Positions 46,761-60,427 of a stretch of 64,000 nt of DNA are shown piece by piece. Source of the stretch: Siphonodentalium dalli (Eukaryota; Mollusca; Scaphopoda; Gadilida; Siphonodentaliidae); the NCBI GenBank assembly GCA_032622095.1, contig CP136061.1, positions 52,465,762 through 52,529,761 of the forward strand, written 5' to 3'. Position 1 is the stretch's first letter; every line of letters begins with the position of its first letter. The translations under genes were made by a program, and so were the position numbers. The notes under the pieces were generated by a model. It was not told the origin of the DNA. It worked only from the letters and a program-made list of their open reading frames with translations, and did not search any database.

Positions 46761-47660
46761 CTATATAAACAAAAAGTGTCGGTAAGAGGGGTGAGAAGAG
46801 TGTAATGATAATTCGCTTGACAACTTGGGTAGCCATAACGGATACTGGAAGATAATCCCTTCAGCTTTGTTTAAATCGTTATTTTTACTCGTACTGCTAC
46901 GAACATATCATAGCTTGCGCTTTCCTAAACTTATTTGCATTTCTAGTTGTTCGCGTGCTTTGTAAAAAAAAACTGATGTTCGATTGTTGACTGTTGTCTC
47001 GCTTTTCCGACAATGATCTACTTTTCGCGATAGTGGTTTATAGTGTGCATAAATCCCTTCCAGCGCATCATTCTTAATGAAGTACACAATATCGTCGTTT
47101 TACTGTAGATACCACACACAAATTCGGAAATCCATATGCAGTGACCTCGTGTAGGCATTCACATTGCAATATATTTGTAAAGAGGATTAACTTTTAATTA
47201 AATCGATGGTCTGATATTGAAATGTGTGCCCTTAGTTTGTGTGCGAGCCATTGTGATTTAGTTCACCGATATAAACTTGCATATGGTTTACTATCTCATC
47301 CTATGCACATATTTGATACTGAGAAATATTATGGAGATGGTACACAGAAGCTAGATAGATACTGGAAAATATGGGGTATGTATTTATATACAAAATGTAA
47401 ATGGACGGTCCGGTTGACTTGCAGCCTGCGGGTAGTCCCCCATTAAAGATACGGGCGACGTTGACGGTGGGATTGCTGTTAAAATATTTACCTCCGTCAA
47501 AAACCGCCATAAACAGAAAGAATTGGAAAATATAGAAAGACTTTGTTCTTATACCAATCAGAAATATGGCATAAACAATATGTTATTGTCAACTGTTTTT
47601 CCGTTGTTATGTAAACAAAAGCAAGAAACGTTACGTTGCCTGGCTATTGTTTAGATCCGG
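46761..47660. other. intergenic, no gene seen
   Basis: Short frames only. The longest (47222-47446) has no family resemblance. Confidence 0.45.
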
Positions 47661-47664
47661 ATAT

Positions 47665-48665
47665 GGTAAACATAAAGAGCGTTATTTGTTACTGTTTTCC
47701 TGATATAGTCGGATTCCTTATGTCGAAAAAAATGGTCGCGCGTTTTCGGAATGTTAAAAGCGATATGAGAACAGTTTCTATACCACCAGTGTGTCTATTT
47801 TCAGAATCAACCTGTTTCCAGCTTGATATTTTAGTGGAAACAGGTTTTTGTGAGGCTTTTGTTTGTGTACCCCTCTATTTTTTTCCCGTCCACCTGGTAA
47901 TAAAAACATGCTATTACGCATAGCCAGTTCGGTAAGTGGCTTTCTTTGTTCTTATAAATCGTAAAACATGGAGAGATCTTGCCATAATTACTTAATTACA
48001 TATGTGGAATTTTATCATAAAATCATCAGATGAATTGTATTTATGACTGCATTTTCAATTTTCTTTCCCAAATATTAAGGTATTGTATATTCTTAAAACC
48101 AACTAGATCACACATAGACGAACATGAACAATCTACAAGGATATCTTGATCATATGCCACAAACAAAACTTCGATACATCGAATTTTGGTAAAGATATCG
48201 CAGAAAAGCTAACCCTACCCACACCCTCACTGATTTCACAAGTCAGATTCCTTTGGTCAAAAACAACGGTCGCGCAATTTCGGATTGTCTAAAATGACAT
48301 GCGAACGGTTTATTTATCAATAGCGTGTCTACTTTCAGAGTTGACCTGTGTCCAGTTGAAATTTTATTGAAAAAAAGTGTTTTTTGACTGTTTTAAGAAT
48401 TTAAAGAGCGTTTGCTTATTATACACATATTAATCCTCATAACTAACCTTCTGGTGGATGTGCGAGTTGAAATTAACAAAAGTATCAAATATGGCGGTCT
48501 ACTTTCAGAGTCTACTTGTTTCCAGTCTGACATTTTAGTGGAAACAAATTGTTTGGACGGTTTAAAAAATTTAAAGAGCGTTTACTGATTATACAGATAT
48601 TAACTTACACGATTAGCCTTTTCATGAATTGTGCAAGTTGATATTATGCACATATGTCAAGTATG
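47665..48665 (+). repeat. dispersed repeat, at least three diverged copies in direct order
   Basis: Blocks at 47690-47900, 48240-48430 and 48490-48660 share GTCGGATTCCTTATGTC-like, GTGTCTACTTTCAGAGT-like and ACCTGTTTCCAG...ATTTTAGTGGAAAC segments. The last two are followed by TTTAAAGAGCGTTT and TTAACTTACACGATTAGCC-type sequence. An inverted copy is at 52140-52335. Non-coding. Confidence 0.7.
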
Positions 48666-48694
48666 TCAAGTCCACCATCATGGCATCAGCCACG

Positions 48695-49470
48695 GCGATT
48701 TGAGATAAAGGGTGTTGTAGGGTGGCCCGTAAAACAAATTAAGTAATCACCCCTTTCACCAACCCGATCCAAAGTTGCCGCCGTCCTGGGGGTGGGTCAC
48801 ATAGGGCACCCACGACATTCAGTATATCTTGGGGCCACCCTACAGCACCAATTCTACCACATCAAACGGTTAAGGGGCCGAAAAATTGTATAGGTGCCAT
48901 ATTTGAACCCATCTGGGCGGCCATTTTGGATCGGAGATGGATAAGCCGGTGAATATTTAGTTTGTCTCATCAGGGGTCACCCTACAACACACTGTATTCG
49001 ACCTAATATTGGGGGGGGGCTATTGCATTGTACCATAATTATATGGACCCCAATGATCATTTATCAGTTTCGCTCGAATGGGCTGAAGGTGTGAAAATTT
49101 AGGTTGCTTTGCTAGCCACCGTACAACACCCTTTATTTGATCTATATCGGTCAAGTGTACTTCTCGATGTTCATGCGAATTATGAGAATAAATCATCATC
49201 ATCACCAAGAAATAAAGTGTACCCTATTTGACCCCTTCTGAGCGGCGACCATTTTGGATCGGGTATGGTTGAAAGGGGTGAATATTTATAAGTTTGTTTT
49301 GGGCCCACCCTACAAAACCCCTTATTTGACTTAATTCGGCCAATATATATGCCGAGTGAAATGTCATTCCCATTCGATCCCTTGTGGTAAAAACTAATGA
49401 ATATTCAGTTTTTCTTGGAGCCACCTGACCCGTGTTTCCCCGTTCTCTCTGGACTAGTTTATATCGGACG
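48695..49470. repeat. diverged tandem repeat with inverted first unit
   Basis: Segments like CCATTTTGGATCGG...GGTGAATATTTA and CACCCTACAACACCCTTTATTTGA recur at 48900-48990, 49100-49145 and 49245-49340. The first one (48695-48785) is in reverse orientation, so the outer units form an inverted repeat. No coding capacity. Confidence 0.65.
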
Positions 49471-49559
49471 TTCATATCCCCATAGAGCCCGGGTCCCACG
49501 CCATAAGGGGTTTATAGTAGCTTCTCTGCGATCGTACAAATTGTTTCTCAAACATCAAG

Positions 49560-49830
49560 TGTAACCATACCGTAGCAGGGTGGCAGTAAGACAGTCTAGC
49601 CTGACTATGCCACCCCCTTGAATATACAATACAATATTTGTCAAATGTATTATGTATTAATATGTGTATATTGAAATAAAATATCCCATCCTATCCTATC
49701 CCACCGTAAAGGTATCTGGATATATGCAAAGGTCAATCAGTTATAATTCGCCACGAATTAGTATTTCGTTGCCACGAATTAGTAATTTAGTGGCCACGAA
49801 TTAGTATTTCGTGGCCACGAAATAAAAAGA
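49560..49830 (+). repeat. retroelement-like 3' tail and 26-bp tandem repeat
   Basis: TTGAAATAAAATATCCCATC followed by CTATCCTATCCC (49670-49701) looks like a non-LTR retroelement end with a polyadenylation signal and short tail repeats. At 49752-49822, GCCACGAATTAGTATTTCGT occurs three times with GGCCACGAAAT at the end. Confidence 0.5.
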
Positions 49831-52139
49831 ACAATTTCCCATGTCCTAAACCAGCCACCGTAGCTTATGCATCATTCTGTTTGGTATTAAATTTGGAGAA
49901 ACCCGACCAGCATCAATGTAACAACTACAACAACTCATCTGTGACAACGATGTGTTTAGCCATACATGTGGATAGGGTGCACAGTATTGTTTAAAAATGT
50001 TAAACAATGTTATCATGTCCTTATGTATTGCTAAATATTGCTGGGCATATATAGATGGTTGTTCTATAATTCCTGGTCGGGTTGATCAAAATTGGGAGTT
50101 TAAATTATGTTCATCTGATGATAAAGAAAATACTTTCTCCGTCCACTCGATAGATCCCCCGGCATACATGTTTCACATACTAAATTAACACCTTAGTCAA
50201 CATAACAAATCACTCCCTCAAGTCCTTTGCCACAAGAATAAAAATAAATTGTCAGTATAAATAGGCAAGACATCTCTGGACACTTTCTAAGAGATAATTT
50301 ATTTATAAGAAGATATATGTGTGCAATATGTGCTTGGTCTTATATATAGTACAACACAGTAATATGCAAGTGACACAGTGCGGGACAATACTGTGTCGAA
50401 GAACATATTTGAGGGGACCCTTCCATCATCCTTCATAATGTATCATGACTCCATCCGTTGTGAACAAACCATCGACTTAGGCTTAATGGATCGTTCTCCC
50501 CCAATAATATACTTGGCTTTGAACCGATCAACATTCTGGGCCGTGGCATTTTCCAGTAAATTAGATAGTGTCTATAGTCGGGTGGTATTGGTTATGTTGA
50601 AATGGTGACACAGATATGAAACTGTACATGTTAGTGCCCCATGGGCCATTGCTCATTATAATATCGAGAAACTTAGTCTAGGAAATTACCGGGAATTCAC
50701 TAGAAATTGCAATTGTAACAGATAGGGTCGTAATTCAACGTTTGCGTTTCCGATGCAGTTAATACCCAAATGTGAAATTTGAGATATACCTGGCCGTCAA
50801 AGTGAACCATATGTCTTATTTAAGGTTAACAACGGTTGCTAATCATTCATTGGTATTGCCATAATTTAGTCAGTGTCTAATCACATGGTGCTGGTTTTGT
50901 TCAAAGTTGGGCACATGTATATATGTCTTTTAACTGTGCAGCCATGGCCTATATATGTTCTGCATAGGCCACTGATCATTATAAGATCGGGATACTTTGT
51001 CGCCGATCCCGATAGCTCCTTAGTAACTGTTACTAAGAACCTACTGGGAATTTGCAGGAAATGCAACTATGGTTGATATCTATTTTACTCATTAAGCTCT
51101 ACTTTAGTGGAAATTCGAATTTACTTGATTTTCACAGCTATACACGAAGCGTGGAAATTGACTGTGGTCAGAATATTGATGGTGAATGTTGGGTTTCAGT
51201 CGCTGTACTGAAGTTGGCCCAAATGTAACTGACGTGGGAAGTATGAAAGCAAAGCCTATACCGCTATAGCAAAGATCTCAGCTGCACCGAAATTTCCATT
51301 TATCAGTAGCACAAATTCTGCGAAAACACAGATTTTCTCAGTGCATGTGGGATAGACTCCGATGACAACGATTGAGTTAATGACAACTACAATCTATATA
51401 CGTAATATATACCTGTGTATTTGTGACACTACATCCCGTTATGATCAACGATGTGGTTTTAAAAACTAGTCAGTGGACAACAAGACATACAAGTATCAAA
51501 TAAAACAATATTATAATATGTAATCACATCGTGAACAGTCTTGTTGTGAATATTTTCGTTTGATTCAACAGACTGCATATTATCGAAATTACAAAACCAT
51601 TCGACACTTAGTTTTGCCAATAGTTGTATCTTGAGGCATAACTATATCATGTATTAATTGTATCTATTAAATCACGGATAGTTACAGTGGGTCAAACACG
51701 AGTGTTAGTCTACATATATATTTGCGCACGATTGCCAATAAGTGATATTACAATCAACGTTTGAGCATAACACGAAATTCTCCATAGGGTTAAGTGTTAA
51801 ATTTTGATCGCAACTGTACCCAGCAAGAATCATCTGATCACATCCATTCTTTTAAAAACTACGTCTGTGTTTCATACTTAGTATTCTTTAGAAATATAAG
51901 TACGCGCATATCATAATACGCAAAATGGCGCCATTTATCCAAAGTACTATAATCTCCATAGGACTCAGTGTTAAATTTTGATCACAACTGTAGCCAACAA
52001 GAATGAACCGATCACATCAAAATTTTCAAAAATACATGTAACAGTCATATCTAGTAGTTTGGAGAAGTTTCAAATCACACCGATCACCATATGCCAGATG
52101 GCACCATCTATCGTTTTCTATAAATACGAAACGCTCTCT
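49831..52139. other. intergenic with one diverged duplication
   Basis: 50636-50720 and 50935-51075 share GGCCA(T/C)TG(C/A)TCATTATAA, GATCG/ATCGAGA and GGGAATT...AGAAAT/AGGAAATGCAA blocks, an old duplication. TTTTGATC(G/A)CAACTGTA...CAAGAATGA/CAAGAATCATC also recurs at 51808 and 51976. No gene recognised. Confidence 0.45.
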
Positions 52140-52335
52140 AAATTATGTTGACCCCGATTTAGGCCGACCCGCCAAAATTCAAGAATGGAAACAAGTGAAT
52201 CCTGAAAACACACCTACTAGGCATACATAATCCGTTTTCAAATCGCTTTTAACAAACCAAAAATGCAAAATGACATAAGGAATCCGACTAATATGGAAAT
52301 AATAAAGAGCGTTTATATAATTGTGTGTGTGATTA
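52140..52335 (-). repeat. inverted copy of the 47.7-48.7-kb repeat family
   Basis: The reverse complement contains TAGTCGGATTCCTTATGTC, TTAAAAGCGATTTGAAAACG and CACTTGTTTCCATTC in the same order as 47697-47825. AAACGCTCT motifs stand at both ends (52129-52137 and, inverted, 52304-52314). Confidence 0.75.
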
Positions 52336-52599
52336 ACCAATAGAATTGCGCTGTGTTATGTAAACAGAAGCACAACCTCTGTAACACGAGCAGGCTCTTG
52401 TTTACGTACACCATCGTACGTCTTGATGACACTATACTATTTACGCGCTGATTATGTTTGGCATATGAAAAAAACTATATATATTTAATATTCCTTCTGT
52501 TGATGGCGATTTGAACAAATATGAATATTTCTGCAACGAACGCCGCCCGTGCCTTTAATACAAATTAGTGACTTATATCAAAAGCATATTCACCAGGCA

Positions 52600-52970
52600 T
52601 CGTAATTACTACCGTCGTCAACCTTATCGTCAACACTATCATCAGCATAATTATCATCATCAACGTCATTATTTCCATCAGCATTATCATTACTACACCG
52701 CCATCATCACCACCACTATAATAATAATAATGTATCCATTTATATAGCGCACTATACAGTGAATTAGTTTCAATAGACTTGTACATCATCGTCATCGTGT
52801 TCGTCGTCAGCATCATCAGAATCATCGTCATTGTATCTTGTATCTATCAGCGTCATCGATACAACTGTATACGAGCATCCGTGTCATCACCACCACTACC
52901 GTCATCATTAACATCATCATCAGCATCGTGATCATCATAATCATTATCAGAAGCACCACCAACAGCAGAC
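52600..52970. repeat. degenerate (ATC)n satellite
   Basis: CATCATCAGCATAATTATCATCATC-type sequence, interrupted at 52725-52790 by TATCCATTTATATAGCGCACTATAC. It gives Met/Asp/Thr-rich spurious frames on the minus strand. Confidence 0.85.
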
Positions 52971-54092
52971 ACAACACAATAACAACTTAGGGGGGAGACG
53001 CACGTTTTGCATAAATCCAGCCAAAAATGGCAAGAGATTTTCAACAATTAATTTATCTTCATTGTATGTAGAATCTGAGCAATTATTAAGAGACACCAAA
53101 AACAATGGATTTTAATAAATTTGAGAGTTTGAAAAATGAATTTATTTGTTGTCCCTTTCGGTACCACGAACTGCTAGGATACTTAATAATTTCACACTAA
53201 ACTCCAATGATCAAATAGCTTATTGTCTTGGCTCTATGAGAGTAGGCTTCATTTGAATCATAATGTTGAGTTAAATTTTTAATTGCATAATATAGCATCA
53301 TACCCCCATATATTATAATGAAGAATAAAGCAGTCACAAATATTCCAGCCCAATGAAACAAATGTTGATATGCAGTGTGGTCCACTCAAGCAGGGAGAAA
53401 TCAACAGGAATTAGGCCACAGTGTTAAGAGATATATGGTGGTCAGCATTAACTTGGTTATGAACCCATGACCCACAACTCATCTGAGCCCAATTGTTCAT
53501 TGGTCAACAGGCATGGCATGAAAATCCTCAAAATATAGATAATTAATTATGGGTAGTTGCCATTCTGAATGAAAATAATCATTAAATTTCACAAATAAAA
53601 AATAATTAAGTCTCATCTCATGATCTTGATATATGATATCATGGATATATGAGCAGCACTTTTGAATTTCTTTTTTTTACAGAAGTACCTGAAAACGGTG
53701 ACATTTTAGATATTTGTCATGTCATATAAGTAAAGTAAATGAGTTTATAATATCAATTTGGTCGATGGTTCTTAAATATTGTATCAGAATAATCGCTTGT
53801 ACCAAACTTCACAAAGATGTTCCTAATATATTTTGAGAAAATCCTTTTTGAAATACCAGGAAATGAAGTCAGAATGAAACACTTAAAACAAAATGTTAGA
53901 TTTAATTAAGAAAATACGCATGCCGGCAGCGTTCAGACATAGCATAGAGAGGGGACTAAACACTGTTTTGAAGCTTGGTAATATTGCATACCAATCTGAC
54001 GATCCGGTATGTCAAAATTGCTTTACGTCAACCAAACAAGAACAATAAAAATTGACGAAATAACTTTAAAATTTGAAATCAGCAATATTCAC
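52971..54092. other. AT-rich intergenic stretch
   Basis: No gene or repeat recognised. Confidence 0.45.
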
Positions 54093-56176
54093 TCTTAGTA
54101 GAGTCGCTTATGTACTTTCGTGGGAATTTTTTGAACAAATGTAGAGACTATGGTATTATGATAGGGTATCACTTACTTTGTCGGAAAATGTTTGTTAGAC
54201 TTCATAGGTCCGCGACTGGAGAGAATTATGACGTCACAAAGATGATGTCATTTTCAGTTCAGTTTAGATGTAGGGTTGTCCTGAGAACTGACGAATTATG
54301 CGCATATTTCTTAATTGTTATACATTTTTTTTCAGTTAGGACAATTCATCAATAGTAGTTCTCAAAGTACAGTACCCAGATTTACGGGAAAATGTTATTC
54401 CAGTCAAAGATGGCTGCCAAAATGGCACCTGAAAATCAAAACTTTTGCGATTTTCAAGAATATCATGTAACTGTCCTTCCCTTTGTTAGCGACTGCGAAT
54501 TGTGACAATTATGTGTTTACTTATTGCGTCAGTAATGACGTGTACCAATTGTATTGTATAAAACATGTTCGATCTGTCAAAAATCCACTTTAGACAACCG
54601 AATTATAGCTTCTTATCAAAAATCAATTCCGATATTGTAGCAATAGATTTAAAGAAATGAGTGGAATTCAGTGATCGGAAAGAAATATTCGTGCCACATA
54701 CGGAATTGTTGTCACATTTCAACAGTACTGTTCAATTTCACCCAAGATGGCTACCAAAATGGCAGTCAAAATACAAATATCAGTGTTCGTTACACAACCA
54801 AATATCGCCCTGGCATTCAATCATGGGGAATAAGTTAATCGGCTACTTTTAGGTAAATGCGCATAACTTTAATTTCTTATACAAATTAGCGATCTCCAAT
54901 ACGGCATACGTGTCATTTCTTTAAATTTCCTGAAATTTAATGAGGAGGGTGTTGAAGAGAAAATCAAACTCACTATGTGAAATTAGAAAGTATCTTAGAC
55001 CGCCATCTTAGCTTGGGGGACAAGTGTTACCATCCCAATGTCTAGCCTTATGTGCTATACATGTACTCTAAGCCATAGTTCTAATTGAGAAATATTTGTG
55101 GTTACCTTATCAAATGGTAATTTATGATGCAGATAAGCGTTGGTGTCAGTTCTTGTCGTGACATATCAGTAGAAAATGCATAAATATAGATTATCATATA
55201 AGGTAGCAATACACAATTGTTTATTGTGATAGCTATGATGTGGGATTGTACTCAGCTATACCACGAATCATGGCAAGCAAGAAACAACTCATCCTTGTTT
55301 ATAAAACACAAACAATAGTAGAATTAATTATATGGCTGTCATTTGGCCTGCTTGTCTTACTGTTGGTTGCGCTGTAACCTTTAATTAAATTTGCACGGTA
55401 ACACAATTTGAACCTCGTTTAATTTATCTTAGCAGGTTTCAATCGCATTGATAACAACGGCAGATTAAAATATATCCGTATAAGGGGTAGCGTCCCGTAT
55501 CAAGGTTAAAGCGATATATTGTGAATACCAGGTTCTTAAAGCTGGATGATGGTATTCAGCAAAGTAGTTCAACCACTTTCATAGCATATGTGGAGTTTTG
55601 AGACGTTACTATAAGTTGTTGACCTCCCATGACATATTTATTGAGTTGAAATTAACATTATCATACACCAGACTAGATCCCCGAAAACAGGCGAAATGGT
55701 GTGTCTGGTTCTTGGCTTTCCTCGTGCTTAGTTAATTGGTGATAGCCACACAAAGTGATTCGCCCAATATACGAAAGCTGCATTGGCATGAACACAGTAG
55801 GCTGGTTTGGACCAGTGATAGTATACAGCCAAATAATATCCCATATTGATTTCTATGATTTAGGCATGTGAAGAGTTTAGTGAGACAATGCATTTTATTT
55901 TGCATCAGTTCAATAGGAAAGTGGTTCTTGGCCATGGTTAATATCGCGTTGCCGGTCGCACTTGATTGGCGATTATTTTGCGCAACTGCTCTGCATATCC
56001 AACCATTCAGCTTAGATGATGAAAGAGTGCGAATGGTAGACGCAATAGATATGATCCAAAATTGGACAGGCGATACTTATGATAATACTAATTCCTGTAT
56101 GTTGACGAACTATATGACCACACAGTGGAAAACGGGTGAGGCGGTGGGAAACGAGTGGGGCATCATTTGGTAGTGA

Positions 56177-56537
56177 CGGGTCTTCTGGTGTCATGTCATC
56201 AGTTTTATTTAGTATGTCCAATATACTCTGGAATCCAGGCTCTGAATACTGAAAGACATTGTGGGCAACGCAGTCCACTAACTTCTTACAGCATAATGTG
56301 AAGTACTAGTTGGAGTTAATAACAGCTCGTGACGTGCCATGTTGATTCTGGGTTAGAACGGGTCTTCTGGTGTCATCAGTTTTATTTAGTATGTCCAATA
56401 TACTCTGGAATCCAGGCTCTGAATACTGAATAAAATTGTGGGCAACGCAGTCCACTAACTTCTTACAGCATAATGTGAAGTACTAGTTGGAGTTAATAAC
56501 AGCTCGTGACGTGCCATGTTGATTCTGTGTTAGAACG
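56177..56537. repeat. 181-bp tandem duplication
   Basis: ACGGGTCTTCTGGTGTCAT starts copies at about 56177 and 56358. The copies are ~97% identical and end in GTGCCATGTTGATTCTG(G/T)GTTAGAACG. The first lacks/gains a 5-bp TCATG at its start relative to the second. Confidence 0.9.
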
Positions 56538-56816
56538 TTATCATGAGAACGTTATCAAATGAAATGCGGAAATGACCGAAGTTAAATTAGCACGCGTAAC
56601 TACGGAGGTGGCCATGGTTTACTCTAATAATAATGGCATCTTTCAGATCATATTATATAGGCCGATTCATATATATCCTAATGCCCCAAACTGTTCCAAT
56701 TATATTCGACTAGGAGTTATCAGATCAGTCTGGCTATATCCCACAAATTGTATACCATGCAGCATTCATGCATCATGATAATCTACCCCAACCAAGTGGC
56801 ATCTGAGAAATGAACG

Positions 56817-56949
56817 GCGGTTTCAATGTTGTCATGGGATTTTGTCCGCGAGAAAAATTCAGCAAACTGCATGAACCCCGAAGGGTTCATGCGCAGTTTG
56901 CTGAATTTTTATCGCGGTCGGTCAAAACCCATGACCACGTTGAATCCGC
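56817..56949. repeat. 133-bp foldback palindrome
   Basis: Arms of about 65 bp run from GCGGTTTCAATGTTGTCATG on the left to CATGACCACGTTGAATCCGC on the right, meeting at GAACCC-CGAA-GGGTTC near 56883. The inner 30 bp of each arm are almost perfect. Probably a small foldback element. Confidence 0.9.
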
Positions 56950-57860
56950 ATTTATTATTTATTATACTAAATTCATTATGAACTAGGATTGTCTGTCTTT
57001 CCCACTGTTTATTCAACTTTAAATGAACGCATGGAGTTCATTTCGGAAAGTTCGAATCCTCGCTTTTTAGAAAACCAAAAATTGTGAGAATCCGTTGACG
57101 GAGAACGGAAAAACGCAATTTCACAGTAAAGTATACACATATGACGAAATGTCTTGTTCAGCTTGTAATGAATGTAGACGACTCGGGTTGATTTCAAGAA
57201 TGATAAAATATGAAACTAACAATTAAGTTTCGGCTTTGGATAAGAAATTGACAACACGCCGTTCTACCTTAATGATACATTTGTGAGGTCGTGGGAATAT
57301 TTTTAGCGGCAAGGGAAATGATCAAACTCTACTGAGAGGCGCTGTCATTTGAACATCGACGCTTAGTAACACGAAACGTATTGTATGGTCGCTCGGTTGT
57401 GTATTTGTCTGCGGTATTTCAATATTAGCTGCAATATAATGCTATTGTGCAAATATGTGGTCCACGGTGCTCATGTAAGAATACCCAATATGAACATTAC
57501 ACCATAAAACGAATTTACGTCGGTCGCAACACTATACACGCAGATCGTATTTCAATTGCAAATTATGCACATGAGCAAACACCATTGTTCGCGAGGTTTC
57601 GAAAGCTTTGGGGGTTATAAACAGAGTGTCACCTTTATATTACAACATAGCTGTGATGTGAGAGATCTCCGCACGTTTTATTCCCATTGCAACAATTGTC
57701 TAGACGTGGGTTGTGTACTCAGAGGAGATGAGTTTTAGGTGCAGGTAGGTAACAACACTGATTACAGACCAAAACAAATTTCTTGCCAAATCCGGACGTG
57801 CTGAATACTCAAGCAGTCGTTCATGTCCGACAATCCCCGGTGGTTTCCGGGATAAATGTC

Positions 57861-57919
57861 TTCATAAACATATGAACGACATTGAAAGTGACGTCACGCT
57901 ACGTTCATATGTTTATGAA
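57861..57919. repeat. 18-bp perfect inverted repeat around a CRE-like TGACGTCA
   Basis: TTCATAAACATATGAACG (57861-57878) and its exact complement (57902-57919) flank a 23-nt loop that contains TGACGTCA. This could be a cruciform or a regulatory site. Confidence 0.8.
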
Positions 57920-60427
57920 CACATTGACTCAGGGGGCGTGTCTACCGTAACGCTATGGGGAAACAGGAAGCGATATCAGGTGTATGTAAATATATATATA
58001 TTAACTTCAGCAGAACACGGTCATGGTGATGCTATTGTTCGAAGAGTTCCATACATGTTCACGTGATAAGCAATCCAGTTTGATCAGATAGACTTTAGTT
58101 TAAACAGTATTTATTCCATGAATAATACAGCAACAATATGTATATGTTTAATCGTAGACCGGATTCGACATCAACTGTGCATGCTTATGTGAGTCATTTC
58201 CGGGAATTATTTTACATTCACACCACCTAACGACAGCGTCCATATACGCATTAGTGGTACTTGTATATGAGACAAATTAATTATATACACACATGTAGTT
58301 ATACAAAAATATGCTAATATCGCTGTAATACAAGTAAATATATTGCTTGTTTGCCAGAATGGTGGAAGGGGGTGTCTGATCATTTGTGTCGATTGTCCAT
58401 TCCAATGACCAAGAGTACCCATACCAGGATTGATTTTAGGAAGACTTTTTGTGAATATTATGTCAAAAAACGTGCGTGTTACTACGGAAAACTAATCAAC
58501 CTCGTTCATTTACCAAACACATACCGGCGGTATACATGTACCATGGTGAAATGAAAAAGAATAAAGTATAGCTATAATATCCAGGCGATTTCTGGTTTAT
58601 ATTTAAAATTTCAGGCTTCAAAAGCCAGCCACTGTTAGCTATATACAGTAATCTGATGGAGTCCGGCCCTAGACCTTTTAGTATACGAGTAGATATACTC
58701 AATCGTTATCGATATGCAAGAACGTATGGCGATCACATGCATCATTTGAGCGTTGGTAGCTGACAGCGCCTGAAGTTGGCAAATTCACTATTCTCTCCAC
58801 ATACCATGTTGGTCTCTATTAAAATATTGATATGATATCATAATCGAATTTGGCACAAATACATGTACTTAACGTGCTTACACATATATTTCGGTTTTAT
58901 GTACCGAAAGCCCATGCATGGTGGTAATATCCATATGTGTCATTCTTACATACTGGGATATATTGCGGAAATATATGTATTTTAATGTAAAATTTCGACA
59001 TTTCTGCCACATCGGCCATCTCGATTACAATAAGATATTAATAACTCCTGATTATCTAAATTGGAGCACATTCATACATTCATTCATATATCTAACACCG
59101 AGATATCGTTCTCCTGTGGTGGACATGTTATTTGACGTATACATGTACAAATATAATGTTTGGCGAATTTTCACGATGCTTATTTGAACAATAATTGTCA
59201 TATGAACTCGCATTTTGAGTCAATGTGGTAAGACAACTAATAGGAATGTGTCATAAAATGTCGATTATTTATTTGGAAGTAGCCAACTAGTCTGCTACAT
59301 TCACCTTCTATATGACAGAAACGCAATAGGCTGAAATAGGGTAAAATTTGCGTATTATCGTATTTTGGCCTCCATGTTGGAAGCCATCTTGGATTAAGTT
59401 GACATATTCTGGATCCAGTTAGATGTAGATATCTTATGTAATGATCCTACTAATTTCTATCATCGATTAATACTAAATTTCTATAAGGAAATTGTTAGAA
59501 AATAAAAAATATATATTTTGGCGAAAATTCATACCAGTTCCTTTAAATCATCGCATTTAGAGAAGACAATCAAGGGTTATGATTCAAGATATCAACTAAT
59601 GTGATGCCTAAGTGATTTGTTATTATGATTTAAGAGAAGTATTTTCCCTAATCGTCACCAGTTCGATACAATCGGAAATGATGTAGGCGACATGTATGGA
59701 AAATCTTTAATTTTCACACTTCCGGTCGCCATTTTGGCAGCCATCTTTGATCGAGAGGAAAATTTGTTATATAAAAATATAACATGGCGTCCCACCATAC
59801 ACTGTACAAAAGGATAGTCATATATTTTATATCAGAATTATATTTTTATATTTGAAATCAAACAATAGCGAACTTAACAACATTAGCATGGTGGCCATCT
59901 TTGTGACGTCATCAGACCACCCAGTCGCGACCCCAGGGGGTCTAACAAATTTTTTTCTGAAGTAGAAACCATATACTGGCTCATAAACATGGTCTCTATA
60001 TTTGTTCATGAATTTCCCACGGGAGCCAAAAATCGGACATAAGCGACTCTACTATCTCCGTGCTGTGTGGTCTATTTTGCCAAGATCGCCGGCCAACATC
60101 TGATTTCGTCAAAGTACGTTGCAAGTAGAGTTATCACCCTTCCTATGCTGTTACTTGTTTAGTTGATTGAAGACATTTTGGCATGCCAGAGCATTATTAT
60201 ACAGTTACTTCGCGCGCTCCGCGTGTATAATCATGGTGTAGAGATTCTTGTTTCGCATGGGTGTTTTATTTATAGAATGGGAATTTTTGGGAGGATTAAA
60301 AGTCGAACTGCGACCAAAGGCAGAGACCGGTAAAAGGTGTAGTTGGGAATTTAAATTTCGTTTATTGTCGTTAACATTATGTCAATAATGTTGATTTTTG
60401 GTTTGTGATAAGCTATGCCAATATAAC

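Larger units (their letters stand above)
54096..60054. mobile_element. 6-kb element with long (~750-bp) diverged TIRs
   Basis: 54096-54860 matches the reverse complement of 59290-60054. Shared landmarks from the outside in: TAGTAGAGTCGCTTATGT, GAACAAAT(G/A)TAGAGAC, TTTGTTAGAC, GCGACTGG, GACGTCACAAAGATG, AAAGATGGCTGCCAAAATGG, CCAAGATGGCT and GGCTACTT. TCT flanks both ends (54093-54095 and 60055-60057), a possible 3-bp target duplication. The interior (54870-59280) holds a tandem duplication and two hairpins but no recognisable transposase. A minus-strand frame at 56278-56012 (FQSILDILNKTDDMTPEDPS) looks protein-like but is unassigned. Confidence 0.7.

Noticed and set aside
52565-53047. Met- and Asp-rich minus-strand frames
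   Set aside because: Direct product of the (ATC)n satellite.
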